Source: JANWKQ01 sp964624635
GTDB lineage: Bacteria > Bacteroidota > Bacteroidia > CAIKAF01
DNA: 64,000 bases
Direction of reading: 5' to 3'
Assembly (NCBI GenBank): GCA_964624635.1
Contig: CAZUXM010000010.1
Span: 1-64,000, forward strand
Below the pieces are notes generated by a model. That model was not told the DNA's origin. It saw only the letters and a program-made list of their open reading frames with translations, and did no database searches. Below are positions 33,305-42,401 of this stretch, one piece after another; within the stretch, counting starts at the first letter, position 1; every line of letters begins with the position of its first letter. The position numbers were made by a program, and so were the translations under genes.

Positions 33305-33603
33305 AGCGGTACAAATTTAGTGAATAAATGCAATTAGGGTAATAAGGGTTAAGGATTAACAATAATTATTGATTTGGGTCAAACAAGTGGTTATTTGTTC
33401 AAAAATGAATGTTGTAGGCTGTAGAGACGGTCCATGGACCGTCTGTGCAAACATAATATAACCTAAATGACTATTGCTATATTAAGCTAATATTTTTACG
33501 CTACCTGCCCCAAAATAGAAGTAATGATTTATTATATATGCAGCCCGGGCGAAATGGCACCCCACAGCACTGAACATCAGTAACACTTGCGAAATAAAGC
33601 TGC
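33305..33603. other. 299-nt intergenic region between panC and panD
   Basis: No coding frame is supported. The panD-proximal part has the -7-like box at 33312-33319 (minus strand). The middle has a perfect 20-nt palindrome, and the panC-proximal 60 nt is unusually GC-rich for this genome (CAGCCCGGGC, GGCACCCCACAGCAC), so it may hold a structured RNA or a remnant repeat. Confidence 0.6.
33425..33444. repeat. Perfect 20-nt palindrome (REP-like)
   Basis: AGACGGTCCATGGACCGTCT is its own reverse complement. It lacks a T-run, so it is not a standard terminator. Short palindromes of this style recur in some Bacteroidota genomes. Confidence 0.5.
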
Positions 33604-34443
33604 CTATAGAGGCATATTATCAATTAATCTCACCTCTCCTGCATAAAAAGCGGTAAATACACGAATATTTTTGTGTTTGCTGGGATCCTCCACCAACTCT
33701 AGAGTATCAGCATCTGCCAATTCAATATACTCACATTTTAAATGCTCAATCTTATTTACAGATTTAGTAAACCAGTCTTTTGCTTCTTGAACCGTTTTAT
33801 CTTTCAGCTTTTCATTGATCTTTTTTAAAAGGGCAGGTACTTTCACGGCACTGTTATATTCATCAGGCAATAATCTCATATTACGACTGCTCATGGCAAG
33901 TCCTTTATCATCACGGATGGTTTCAACACCTTGTATCTTGATATGTGGCAAATGTTGTGCTGTAATTTTTTTGATAACCATATATTGTTGGTAATCCTTT
34001 AATCCAAAAAAAGCCACATCGGGTTGAATAATCTCAAAAAAGCGCATAACCACATTGGCTACTCCCTGAAAATGTCCTGGACGAAAAGGCCCTTCCATTA
34101 CCTCGTTTAAATGCCCCAGATCATAGTTTCTTGGTTCTGATTGACCATATACCTGCTCATAGTTAGGATTGAACAATAAATGACAATCGATTTCCTCTAA
34201 CATTTGGGTATCTCTGGCTATGGTATTGGGATATTTTTTAAAATCATCAGGATTATTGAATTGCAAAGGATTGACAAAAATGCTGCAAACCACCGTATCT
34301 GTAGCCATTAATGCACGTTCTATAAGTGCCATATGACCTTGATGAAGGGCTCCCATAGTGGGTACTAATCCAACTTTTTTACCCTGGCTGCGTATAAAGT
34401 TTATCTCAGCATGAATCTGACCGGATGATTGAAATACTTTCAT
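33604..34443 (-). CDS. panC: Pantothenate synthetase PanC
   Basis: A 279-aa ligase joining pantoate and beta-alanine with ATP. The nucleotidyl-transferase HIGH-like motif is MGALHQGH (30-37). Further family blocks are CSIFVNPLQFN, FRPGHFQGVANVV, FFGLKDYQQYMVIKK and MSSRN. Length is typical. PanD, which supplies its beta-alanine, lies downstream on the same strand after a 299-nt gap. Confidence 0.95.
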   Translation of the reverse strand: MKVFQSSGQIHAEINFIRSQGKKVGLVPTMGALHQGHMALIERALMATDTVVCSIFVNPLQFNNPDDFKKYPNTIARDTQMLEEIDCHLLFNPNYEQVYGQSEPRNYDLGHLNEVMEGPFRPGHFQGVANVVMRFFEIIQPDVAFFGLKDYQQYMVIKKITAQHLPHIKIQGVETIRDDKGLAMSSRNMRLLPDEYNSAVKVPALLKKINEKLKDKTVQEAKDWFTKSVNKIEHLKCEYIELADADTLELVEDPSKHKNIRVFTAFYAGEVRLIDNMPL

Positions 34444-34513
34444 CTAAATTGTGTAGGGGGCTTGTGAATAGGGCGTTACATGCTCTTTTAGGGGTTGCGA
34501 ATGTAAAGATTAT

Positions 34514-34545
34514 TTTGAAATTAACGGCTTTTTTTGTTAATTTTG
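34514..34545 (+). promoter_or_regulatory. Strong Bacteroidota-type promoter for the GT5-like gene
   Basis: TTTG, 20 nt, then TAATTTTG (TAnnTTTG). It lies in the intergenic region divergent from panC, 90 nt before the ATG at 34635. Confidence 0.6.
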
Positions 34546-34634
34546 CAGTACACTTATGAACAGATCACTTGTTTATATCTGTTTCGTTCTTTAATAACCG
34601 ACTAGTCTATAACGATAAAACACATAATTTCTAT

Positions 34635-35459
34635 ATGGAAAAACGCAAGGTGCTCTTTATTTCTCAGGAAATGATACCGTACATGACAAATGAAAACGAA
34701 ATTACCCGAATGAGCAGAATGGTTCCACAGGGTGTTCAAGAGCAAGGATTTGAAATAAGAACTTTTATGCCAAGATTTGGGTGTATCAACGAAAGAAGAC
34801 ACCAGCTACATGAAGTGATTCGCCTCTCAGGAATGAATATCGTTGTTAACGACTCTGACCAACCTCTTATTATTAAAGTGGCGTCAATCCCAACTGCACG
34901 TATGCAGGTTTACTTTATTGATAATGAAGAGTATTTTCAACGTAAAACCACTCTAAACGATGATAAAGGACAGTTTCATGCTGATAATGATGAAAGAGCC
35001 ATTTTCTACATTAAAGGAGTATTTGAAACCGTAAAAAAACTTGGATGGTCTCCTGATGTTATCCACTGTCATGGTTGGATGGCTTCATTGGTTTCTGTTT
35101 ACCTTAAAAATGTATACAAAAACGATCCTATTTTTGCGAATGCAAAAGTGGTCATGTCATTATATAACTCTGATGAGTTTGAAGGCGAATTAAATACCGG
35201 TTTCGGTAAAAAAGTGTTGATGGATGAAATGACTCCAGAACACTATAAAGTAACCAAACCAACATATGCCAACGTAATCAATGAAGGTATCCGTTATGCT
35301 GATGCGGTTGCTATTGGGAACGACAAAATCAACAAAGACATTGAGAAATACTTGAAAACTTCAGACGTGAAGAAAGTAAATTACAACCCGGATGAAGATT
35401 ATGTAGGTCCTATGTTGACTCTTTACAATGAGCTAATCGAGGATTCGGTATTGGCTTGA
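34635..35459 (+). CDS. Stand-alone glycogen/starch synthase N-terminal (GT5) domain protein
   Basis: A 274-aa protein matching the N-terminal GT5 half of glycogen synthase: MEKRKVLFISQEMIPYMT, RMVPQGVQEQGFEIRTFMPRFG, VIHCHGWMASLVSVYLKN, and YADAVAIGNDKIN. The C-terminal GT1-type half that binds the nucleotide sugar is absent, and the usual KxGGL motif is replaced by NEITRMSRM. It therefore may not be a transferase. I took ATG 34635, where the family begins. It precedes the DUF4270 lipoprotein and glmS, a context seen in this phylum. Confidence 0.8.
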   Translation: MEKRKVLFISQEMIPYMTNENEITRMSRMVPQGVQEQGFEIRTFMPRFGCINERRHQLHEVIRLSGMNIVVNDSDQPLIIKVASIPTARMQVYFIDNEEYFQRKTTLNDDKGQFHADNDERAIFYIKGVFETVKKLGWSPDVIHCHGWMASLVSVYLKNVYKNDPIFANAKVVMSLYNSDEFEGELNTGFGKKVLMDEMTPEHYKVTKPTYANVINEGIRYADAVAIGNDKINKDIEKYLKTSDVKKVNYNPDEDYVGPMLTLYNELIEDSVLA

Positions 35460-35511
35460 AATAAAAAATCATAATTTCTTATAGTATATACTTATCTGCA
35501 GAGATTTTCGT

Positions 35512-35519
35512 TAGCTTTG
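35512..35519 (+). promoter_or_regulatory. -7 box upstream of the DUF4270 gene
   Basis: TAGCTTTG fits TAnnTTTG, 13 nt before the ATG at 35533. No clear -33 was seen. Confidence 0.4.
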
Positions 35520-35532
35520 CAGATACTTTTTT

Positions 35533-36867
35533 ATGAAGAGGCTGAATATTTTTTTAGTGTGGTTGGTTGGTATATCTATTACCCTCGTTTCGTGTACAAC
35601 AGAGAATGACCCCAATAATGGTATAATTCCCGTATCAGATTCATTACAACTCAGATTTACTGATACTACTACTTTACAGGCACATATTGTGCAGGATGAT
35701 ACTTTAAGGACCGATAATACCGACAGAGGAATTCTGGGAAGCTATCATGATCCTATTTTTGGAAGAACCACTTCTTCGTTTTACTCTACTTTTACAAGTT
35801 CTCAATCATTTATTGGTAATAGCTCATACATTTTAGACTCTGTAATCCTCACCCTTCGTGCTGATGGAGGATATGGAGATCTAAGCAAATTCACTGGCTA
35901 CCAGGTATTGCAGGTATTTGAAGTCACCGAAACCATTGGAACCGCTCCAGCGACCGGCTACAATTCAACCGATAGTTTTGATTGTGCTCCAGTACCCTTA
36001 GCGACCTTTGGTTTTGCTCCTCAATTCTTTTCACAAGGTACAGAACCTGCTGCTATCCGTATAAAACTCAACACCTCATTTGGTAATCGATTTTTTAATA
36101 ATGATACCATCAATGCTACCAACCTCAATGAATATTTAAAAGGTATATATGTACGCATTGATCCTTCAATCTATAATATACAAGGTATAGGCAATGGAGG
36201 TATTGTTTACTTCAAATTGAACAATGATGTTTCTGCACTTAAAGTGCACTATCATGAATGTCCAACATGTACTACAGCTGCTGAAAGAAGAACTGTAAAA
36301 TTCCCCATGAGTTCCTCTGCCAATAAACGCATTAATATATTCAGGCATAATTATACCAATGCAGATGCTGCATTTATGGCTAAACTGAATGATACAAACA
36401 ATACTGTAGCATCTGATAAACTATATATACAATCACTACAAGGTATACGTATTAAAGTAAAAATGCCTTATTTAAAAAGTTACCTTGATTCAGGCGATGT
36501 AATTGTGAACAGAGCTGAATTTATTATTCCGGTGGATCCTTCACAAAACTATCAATTGTATAAAGAGCCTGCCAATATTATGGCATACACGCTAAATAGT
36601 TCAGGCCAGGTAAGATTAATGGATGATATATTTTATGTGTATTATGATTCATACTATAATACCGCCACTCAGGAATATAAAATTGTTTTAACTCAATATG
36701 TTCAACAGGTATTAAATGGGGGTAATGTCCCTTCAGAATTTTATTTTGACATACCTGTACTCGCAAAAAATACGGATGCGTTTAGGTTAGTCATTAACTC
36801 GCCTGAGCACTTCACCAAACCCATGAAATTGAATTTAACTTATACCCGAATACCTACTACTCTATAA
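35533..36867 (+). CDS. DUF4270 lipoprotein
   Basis: A 444-aa exported lipoprotein. The signal ends LVSC with Cys21 as the lipidation site. The start of the mature part (SDSLQLRFTDTTTLQAHIV, DRGILGSYHDPIFGRTTSSF) is the DUF4270 hallmark. The remainder is beta-rich with repeated strands (INRAEFIIP-type). Its role is unknown; it is conserved next to glmS in Bacteroidota. glmS starts 6 nt after its stop, so they are one operon. Confidence 0.86.
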   Translation: MKRLNIFLVWLVGISITLVSCTTENDPNNGIIPVSDSLQLRFTDTTTLQAHIVQDDTLRTDNTDRGILGSYHDPIFGRTTSSFYSTFTSSQSFIGNSSYILDSVILTLRADGGYGDLSKFTGYQVLQVFEVTETIGTAPATGYNSTDSFDCAPVPLATFGFAPQFFSQGTEPAAIRIKLNTSFGNRFFNNDTINATNLNEYLKGIYVRIDPSIYNIQGIGNGGIVYFKLNNDVSALKVHYHECPTCTTAAERRTVKFPMSSSANKRINIFRHNYTNADAAFMAKLNDTNNTVASDKLYIQSLQGIRIKVKMPYLKSYLDSGDVIVNRAEFIIPVDPSQNYQLYKEPANIMAYTLNSSGQVRLMDDIFYVYYDSYYNTATQEYKIVLTQYVQQVLNGGNVPSEFYFDIPVLAKNTDAFRLVINSPEHFTKPMKLNLTYTRIPTTL

Positions 36868-36873
36868 AATACT

Positions 36874-38718
36874 ATGTGTGGAATTGTTGGATACATTGGA
36901 AAAAAACAAGCATACCCCATCCTTATTAAAGGATTACAACGATTAGAATACCGCGGTTACGATAGTGCCGGCGTAGCTTTACTTAATGGAGGTATCAAAT
37001 TATATAAAAAACAAGGAAAAGTTTCTGATCTTTCTACTTATACCAATAATAAAGATAAAGACGGAAGTATAGGTATTGGTCATACACGTTGGGCAACCCA
37101 TGGTGTACCCAATGACATCAATGCCCATCCTCATTTCTCTCCGAGCAAAGAATTAGTCATTATTCATAACGGGATTATTGAGAACTATTCAACCATTAAA
37201 GAAGGGCTTCTAAAACGTGGTTATACATTCAATAGTGATACTGATACTGAAGTATTGGTTTTTTTAATTGAAGATATTCTTAAAAAAGAAAATTGTTCAT
37301 TAGAAGAAGCAGTACGTTTAGCACTTAATGAAGTAATTGGGGCGTATGCTATTGTAGTGATGAGTAAAAATGATCCTCATAAACTGGTAGCTGCCAAAAA
37401 GGGAAGTCCGTTAGTAATTGGTATTGGTGATAATGAGGAAGAATATTTTGTAGCATCCGACGCTACTCCAATTATTGAATACACAAAAAATGTAGTGTAT
37501 TTAGAAGATGAAGAATTTGCTGTGGTAGAACCAGGCAAAAAACTCAAAATAAAGACTATTAAGAATGCTGAAATCACACCTTATATTCAGGAGCTTCAAA
37601 TGGAATTGGAGAGTTTGGAAAAAGGAGGGTATGAGCATTTTATGTTGAAAGAAATCAACGAACAGCCCCGTTCTATTCGTGATAGTTTAAGAGGAAGAAT
37701 GGATCCTACTACCGGTCAAATAAAAATGGCAGGGATTGATGAATTTGAGAAAAAATTATTGACGGCACAACGTATCATCATTGTTGGTTGTGGTACCAGT
37801 TGGCATGCCGGATTAGTAGGTGAATACCTCATTGAGGAGTTAGCTCGTATACCTGTTGAAGTAGAATATGCTTCGGAATTTCGTTATAGAAATCCCATCA
37901 TCAATGAAAATGATATTGTCATCGCTATTTCGCAATCGGGGGAAACAGCTGACACTTTAGCAGCTATTAAACTGGCTAAAAGCAAAGGAGCTACTATTTT
38001 TGGTATTTGTAATGTAGTGGGCTCATCCATTGCCCGTGAAACACATGCAGGAGCCTATACTCATGCCGGACCCGAAATTGGGGTAGCCTCCACCAAAGCA
38101 TTTACTGCACAGGTATCTGTATTATGTTTAATTGCACTAACCCTTGGATATAAAAAGGGAGTACTAACAGAATCACGCTACCGACAATTATTGGAAGAAT
38201 TAGATACTATTCCTCATAAAGTAGAAGAAACACTAAAAACAGATACGGTAGTTAAACAGATTAGTGATGTGTTTGCCAATGTGAGAAATTTCCTTTATTT
38301 AGGTCGTGGGTTTAACTTCCCTGTAGCACTGGAAGGAGCTTTAAAACTTAAAGAAATATCTTACATTCATGCTGAGGGGTACCCTGCAGCCGAGATGAAA
38401 CACGGACCCATTGCATTGATCGATGAAGAGATGCCAGTGGTGGTAATTGCGAATAAAAATACTTCTTACGAAAAAATTGTATCTAACATACAGGAAGTAA
38501 AAGCCCGTGGGGGTAAAATCATTGCTATTGTAACTCACGGTGACCATGAAGTAACCCAACTGGCAGATTATACTATTTCGGTTCCTGAAATTGATGAAGC
38601 ATTTTCACCTATTATTACGGTTGTGCCCTTACAGTTACTTTCGTATCATATTGCCGTAATGAGAGGTTGTAATGTAGATCAGCCCCGTAATTTAGCGAAG
38701 AGTGTAACAGTGGAGTAA
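36874..38718 (+). CDS. glmS: Glutamine-fructose-6-phosphate aminotransferase GlmS
   Basis: A 614-aa enzyme making glucosamine-6-phosphate for peptidoglycan and LPS. The N-terminal glutaminase uses Cys2 (MCGIVGYIGKKQAYPILIKG). It has the conserved RLEYRGYDSAGVAL, GHTRWATHG and HNGIIENY blocks. Two SIS domains follow (VGCGTSWHAGLVGEYLIEEL, ISQSGETADTLAAIKLAK, STKAFTAQVSVLCLIAL). The end DQPRNLAKSVTVE is the family terminus. No glmS ribozyme was looked for successfully upstream. Confidence 0.97.
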   Translation: MCGIVGYIGKKQAYPILIKGLQRLEYRGYDSAGVALLNGGIKLYKKQGKVSDLSTYTNNKDKDGSIGIGHTRWATHGVPNDINAHPHFSPSKELVIIHNGIIENYSTIKEGLLKRGYTFNSDTDTEVLVFLIEDILKKENCSLEEAVRLALNEVIGAYAIVVMSKNDPHKLVAAKKGSPLVIGIGDNEEEYFVASDATPIIEYTKNVVYLEDEEFAVVEPGKKLKIKTIKNAEITPYIQELQMELESLEKGGYEHFMLKEINEQPRSIRDSLRGRMDPTTGQIKMAGIDEFEKKLLTAQRIIIVGCGTSWHAGLVGEYLIEELARIPVEVEYASEFRYRNPIINENDIVIAISQSGETADTLAAIKLAKSKGATIFGICNVVGSSIARETHAGAYTHAGPEIGVASTKAFTAQVSVLCLIALTLGYKKGVLTESRYRQLLEELDTIPHKVEETLKTDTVVKQISDVFANVRNFLYLGRGFNFPVALEGALKLKEISYIHAEGYPAAEMKHGPIALIDEEMPVVVIANKNTSYEKIVSNIQEVKARGGKIIAIVTHGDHEVTQLADYTISVPEIDEAFSPIITVVPLQLLSYHIAVMRGCNVDQPRNLAKSVTVE

Positions 38719-39072
38719 ATGAAGTATCTAGCATTTACCGGATACACCCTGTTTATTATTTCTATTTCAGTACTGGCTTATTTAAATGTCATTCCTACTA
38801 AGAAAATTAATATACCTTATTACGATTATGTAGGACATTTTATTTTGTACGGCATTTGGGCTTATTTATTTGCTATGGTACTACCTAAAAATATCTTACC
38901 TTTTATTCCCGTAGGAATTCTCTTCATTACACTTATTACTATTGTTGAAGAGTGTTTACAATCTTTTTCTTCGGTTCGAAGTTTTAGTTTGGTTGATATG
39001 GGATGTAGTATTGCAGGAATAATATTGGGGGGAGTTATTTTTAACCTCCAATCAAAAGCTGCCTATAAATAA
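38719..39072 (+). CDS. VanZ-like membrane protein
   Basis: A 117-aa polytopic protein of the VanZ/YfaY type. Its first residue follows the glmS stop with no spacing. Four hydrophobic helices are present, with the family landmarks DYVGHFILYGIWAYL and EECLQSFSSVRSFSLVDMGC (EExxQxF...D). VanZ proteins modify glycopeptide resistance in enterococci; in this phylum their role is unknown. It is likely co-translated with glmS. Confidence 0.85.
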   Translation: MKYLAFTGYTLFIISISVLAYLNVIPTKKINIPYYDYVGHFILYGIWAYLFAMVLPKNILPFIPVGILFITLITIVEECLQSFSSVRSFSLVDMGCSIAGIILGGVIFNLQSKAAYK

Positions 39073-39122
39073 TGAGAATTTGCCTTAAACCTTTGTTGAC
39101 CAGGCAATCTGAATGTATACAA

Positions 39123-39788
39123 CTAAGCAAACTTCAAATTCAGTTTTTTACTGGCATGTTTGCAAGCCACCTGCTGAGCTTTCTTTTTTGAGTTTCCCTC
39201 TCCGGTTCCTAAGGGTTTACCATCAATATGTACATTGATGATGTATTTCTTTTTATCACCACGTCCGCTATCGGAAATGGTTTCGAACTTGAGTGTCTTT
39301 TTATTTTTTTGAACCCAGATAAAAAGTTCACTCTTATAATCAATATGATCTTCTTTAATCTCTTTTAAATTGATTCGTTTTTCAATAATCTGTGTTTTTA
39401 CAAACTTGTAAGCTACCTTAAATCCTCGATCCAGATAAATGGCTCCAATAAACGCTTCCAATGCATTTCCTTTTACATCGTCAGGCAAAACATTTTTATT
39501 AAAGTTCCCTCGTATGTACTTATCCAAACCCAACTCTTCGGCGATACGATTAAGTTGCGACCGTTGTACAATGATTGACCGGAGTTTGGTTAAATCCCCT
39601 TCGTTTTTATCAGGATAATTTTTATATAAAATATCAGCAATCACTAAATCCAAAACGGAGTCTCCCAAATATTCTAATCTTTCATTATTCAATTTGTTTC
39701 CGGTTCTTCCATTAGAAGCAGAAGCATGAATCAATGCCTGTTCGTAATAGGAAAAATCTTTAATGGGGAACTCAAGAATCTTTTCCAT
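39123..39788 (-). CDS. rnc: Ribonuclease III (start probably upstream)
   Basis: Double-strand-RNA endonuclease for rRNA and mRNA processing. The catalytic signature NNERLEYLGDSVLDLVI (34-50) and GNALEAFIGAIYLDRG provide the metal ligands. The C-terminal dsRBD (GRGDKKKYIINVHIDGKPLG, KKAQQVACKHASKKL) completes it. From ATG 39788 it is 221 aa, shorter than the usual 240-odd for the phylum. The frame continues upstream as FLKSLGFTSKEKREF, like the family N-terminus, with no ATG or GTG; an ATT at 39866-39864 would give 247 aa. acpP and fabF lie upstream on the same strand. Confidence 0.93.
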   Translation of the reverse strand: MEKILEFPIKDFSYYEQALIHASASNGRTGNKLNNERLEYLGDSVLDLVIADILYKNYPDKNEGDLTKLRSIIVQRSQLNRIAEELGLDKYIRGNFNKNVLPDDVKGNALEAFIGAIYLDRGFKVAYKFVKTQIIEKRINLKEIKEDHIDYKSELFIWVQKNKKTLKFETISDSGRGDKKKYIINVHIDGKPLGTGEGNSKKKAQQVACKHASKKLNLKFA

Positions 39789-39866
39789 TCTTGTTTTGAA
39801 TTCCCTTTTTTCTTTGCTGGTAAAGCCCAGCGATTTTAAAAATCCTTGTAAAACTAGTACTATAAT

Positions 39867-40052
39867 AAGCCCAACATTTTAAGTTACTCCAATAAAAAAT
39901 ATAGCAATGATTTATACTTGAAAATTAAGAAGGGCTTTGGTGCTTGGGTGAAGATTATCAAATAATGGTCACCAAACCACGAAGGCCGACATATTTCTTA
40001 ATTACCTTACAAGTAACGGTAATTGCAAAAACCTATACTAAAGTAAAAATTA
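39867..40052. other. Intergenic region upstream of rnc, no feature seen
   Basis: About 186 nt between fabF and the possible extended rnc start. No terminator with a T-run, no clear promoter box and no reading frame were found. Confidence 0.4.
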
Positions 40053-41303
40053 TTACTGATATTTTTTGAAAATCACAGAGGCATTATGCCCTCCAAATCC
40101 GAATGTATTTGAAAGTGCAGCTCTTACTTCTCTTTTAGCCGCTTTATTTAAAGTAAGATTTAATTTTTGATCAATCTCGGGATCAGGAGTTGTATGATTA
40201 ATCGTTGGAGGAATAATTCCTTCTTGCATTGCCAATACTGAAGCAATAGCTTCAATGGCTCCGGCAGCTCCCAATAAGTGCCCTGTCATTGATTTAGTTG
40301 AACTGATATTAAGATTATACGCATGATCTCCAAATACTTTGGTAATGGCTTTTAATTCCGCCACATCACCCAAAGGTGTAGATGTACCATGTACATTAAT
40401 ATAATCTATTTCGTTAGGAGACATATAAGCATCTTCCAATGCCATTTTCATTACACTGGTTGCTCCAATTCCATCAGGATGCGGAGCAGTCATATGATAA
40501 GCATCAGCAGTAGCACCACCACCCACCATTTCGGCATAGATTTTAGCACCACGAGCCAAAGCATGTTCTAATTCTTCTAAAATAATACAACCGGCACCTT
40601 CACCTAATACAAATCCATCACGTGTTTGATCAAATGGACGAGAGGCAGTAGTTGGTTCATCATTACGGGTTGACAATGCATGTAAAGCATTAAATCCACC
40701 AATACCGGGTTCATTTACAGCAGCTTCAGAACCTCCGGCTACAATAATGTTTGATTTACCCAAACGGATAAAATTAAAGGCATCAATTAAACTATGTGTT
40801 GAGGAGGCACAAGCAGAAACAGTAGCGAAATTAGGGCCTCTAAATCCATGACGGATAGAGATATGACCTGAAGCAATATCGGCTATTACTTTAGGAATAA
40901 AAAAAGGATTGAAACGTGGAGTTCCATCACCTTTACTAAATTCATTTACTTCATTAAAGAAAGTGGTAATTCCACCAATACCGGATGCCCAAATTACCCC
41001 AATTTTATCCAGGTCTTCTTTTTCTTTATCAATACCGGCATCAATTATTGCCTGATCCGATGCAGCAATGGCATAATGAGTATACGGATCTAATTTGCGT
41101 GCTTCTTTGCGGTCCATGTAGTCTTCCGCATTAAAGTTTTTCACCTCGCAGGCAAATTGAGTCTTATACTTTGAAGCATCAAAGCGTGTAATATTAGCCG
41201 AACCACTAACACCCGCTTTTAGATTTTTCCAGTATTCTTCTACCGAATTACCTAATGGGGTAATAGCACCCAGGCCTGTAACTACTACACGCTTTAATTG
41301 CAT
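40053..41303 (-). CDS. fabF: Beta-ketoacyl-ACP synthase II FabF
   Basis: A 416-aa condensing enzyme that elongates acyl-ACP with malonyl-ACP. The Cys-His-His triad is visible: Cys165 in TVSACASSTH, His305 in INVHGTSTPLGD, and His342 in SMTGHLLGAAGA. The N-terminus VVVTGLGAITPLGNSVEEYW is typical. It starts 12 nt after the acpP stop, the usual acpP-fabF pairing. Confidence 0.97.
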   Translation of the reverse strand: MQLKRVVVTGLGAITPLGNSVEEYWKNLKAGVSGSANITRFDASKYKTQFACEVKNFNAEDYMDRKEARKLDPYTHYAIAASDQAIIDAGIDKEKEDLDKIGVIWASGIGGITTFFNEVNEFSKGDGTPRFNPFFIPKVIADIASGHISIRHGFRGPNFATVSACASSTHSLIDAFNFIRLGKSNIIVAGGSEAAVNEPGIGGFNALHALSTRNDEPTTASRPFDQTRDGFVLGEGAGCIILEELEHALARGAKIYAEMVGGGATADAYHMTAPHPDGIGATSVMKMALEDAYMSPNEIDYINVHGTSTPLGDVAELKAITKVFGDHAYNLNISSTKSMTGHLLGAAGAIEAIASVLAMQEGIIPPTINHTTPDPEIDQKLNLTLNKAAKREVRAALSNTFGFGGHNASVIFKKYQ

Positions 41304-41315
41304 TCAAATAAAGTA

Positions 41316-41555
41316 TTAAGCTTTTGCGTTGTCTTCGATGTACTTGATAGCTTCACCTACGGTACTGATTTTTTCAGCTTGATCATCCGGAATAGAAATA
41401 TTAAATTCCTTTTCAAATTCCATGATTAATTCAACCGTATCCAGAGAATCGGCTCCCAAATCGTTTGTAAAGCTAGCTTGTGGAGTAACTTCACCTTCTT
41501 CAACACCAAGTTTGTCAACAATAATTGATTTCACTCTAGATGCAATGTCAGACAT
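41316..41555 (-). CDS. acpP: Acyl carrier protein
   Basis: A 79-aa acidic four-helix carrier. The phosphopantetheine serine is Ser37 in LGADSLDTVELIME. Length and composition are standard. It is the first gene of the acpP-fabF operon and carries the growing fatty acyl chain for FabF. Confidence 0.97.
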   Translation of the reverse strand: MSDIASRVKSIIVDKLGVEEGEVTPQASFTNDLGADSLDTVELIMEFEKEFNISIPDDQAEKISTVGEAIKYIEDNAKA

Positions 41556-41688
41556 AGTAAAAAATTTATGGTTTAATGGTGCAAAGTAAATAAAAACTAT
41601 ACAATATCAACCAAATTCATAAAAAAATAAATTTCGGGGTATTATTTGAAAAATCCTATTATACAGACAATTACAGCTTTGTTAGGAA

Positions 41689-42330
41689 CTATTGACCGTA
41701 TCTGTATAATGTTGTTTTAGCTATTCCAAACACCAATTCATCCTTACGGGGCTCTACTATATACAATCCCGTTAAGCTGCCAAAAGCAGGTAAAACGATT
41801 TGATTTTTCTTTATCCAAAAGCACGGTAGTCTAACAGATTGATTCGCTTTACCTACCAGTCTAATTCCAGGATGTATATGTCCGCAAATATTAAATCGAT
41901 TACCATTTTCTATAGGTTCATGCGTAAAGCAGATATTTTGTATGGTGAGTTCTTCAATACAGGTAATGTTTACTTGTTTATACATATTAGGTGTAAGTAA
42001 ATCATGATTGCCTTCGATAAGTATAAATTGTGTGGTAAATTTTTTAATCCATTGGGCAAATATGTCCCATTGAATATTATGTTGACTGTGGAAAAGATCA
42101 CCTAAAAAAATAACAGTTTGGGGTTGGTATTCTATGATGAGTTTTTCTATTTTTTCTAAATCTCCCAGTTCAACTCCTTGCGAAAAGGCTATTCCGGCTT
42201 TTCTAAAGTGGTCAGACTTACCTAAATGAACATCCGAAATAATGAGCATTTGTTGGGAGGACCAATATAAACACCGTTCAACCAAAATTGTCATCCTATT
42301 CCCACCAAAAACTATTTCATCTTTCGTCAT
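41689..42330 (-). CDS. pdeM: PdeM-like metallophosphoesterase (DNA-ligase-associated)
   Basis: A 213-aa calcineurin-like phosphoesterase. The five metal motifs are complete: ISDVHLGKSDH (Asp33, His35), FLGDLFHS (Asp78), EGNHD (106-110), FTHEPI, and CGHIHPG (149-155). The ISDVHLGKSDHFRKAGIA block and the C-terminal PAFGSLTGLY are typical of the group associated with ATP-dependent DNA ligase systems. Its usual partner genes are not beside it here. The exact substrate is unproven. Confidence 0.85.
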   Translation of the reverse strand: MTKDEIVFGGNRMTILVERCLYWSSQQMLIISDVHLGKSDHFRKAGIAFSQGVELGDLEKIEKLIIEYQPQTVIFLGDLFHSQHNIQWDIFAQWIKKFTTQFILIEGNHDLLTPNMYKQVNITCIEELTIQNICFTHEPIENGNRFNICGHIHPGIRLVGKANQSVRLPCFWIKKNQIVLPAFGSLTGLYIVEPRKDELVFGIAKTTLYRYGQ

Positions 42331-42401
42331 CTTACAAAAATAACAGGCTTGTTTGAACCTTTTAAACCCATGGGTGTAAACTATAGCATAAAAACTGTAG
42401 C

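Noticed and set aside
33425..33444. Terminator between panC and panD
   Set aside because: The palindrome has no adjoining T-run on either strand.
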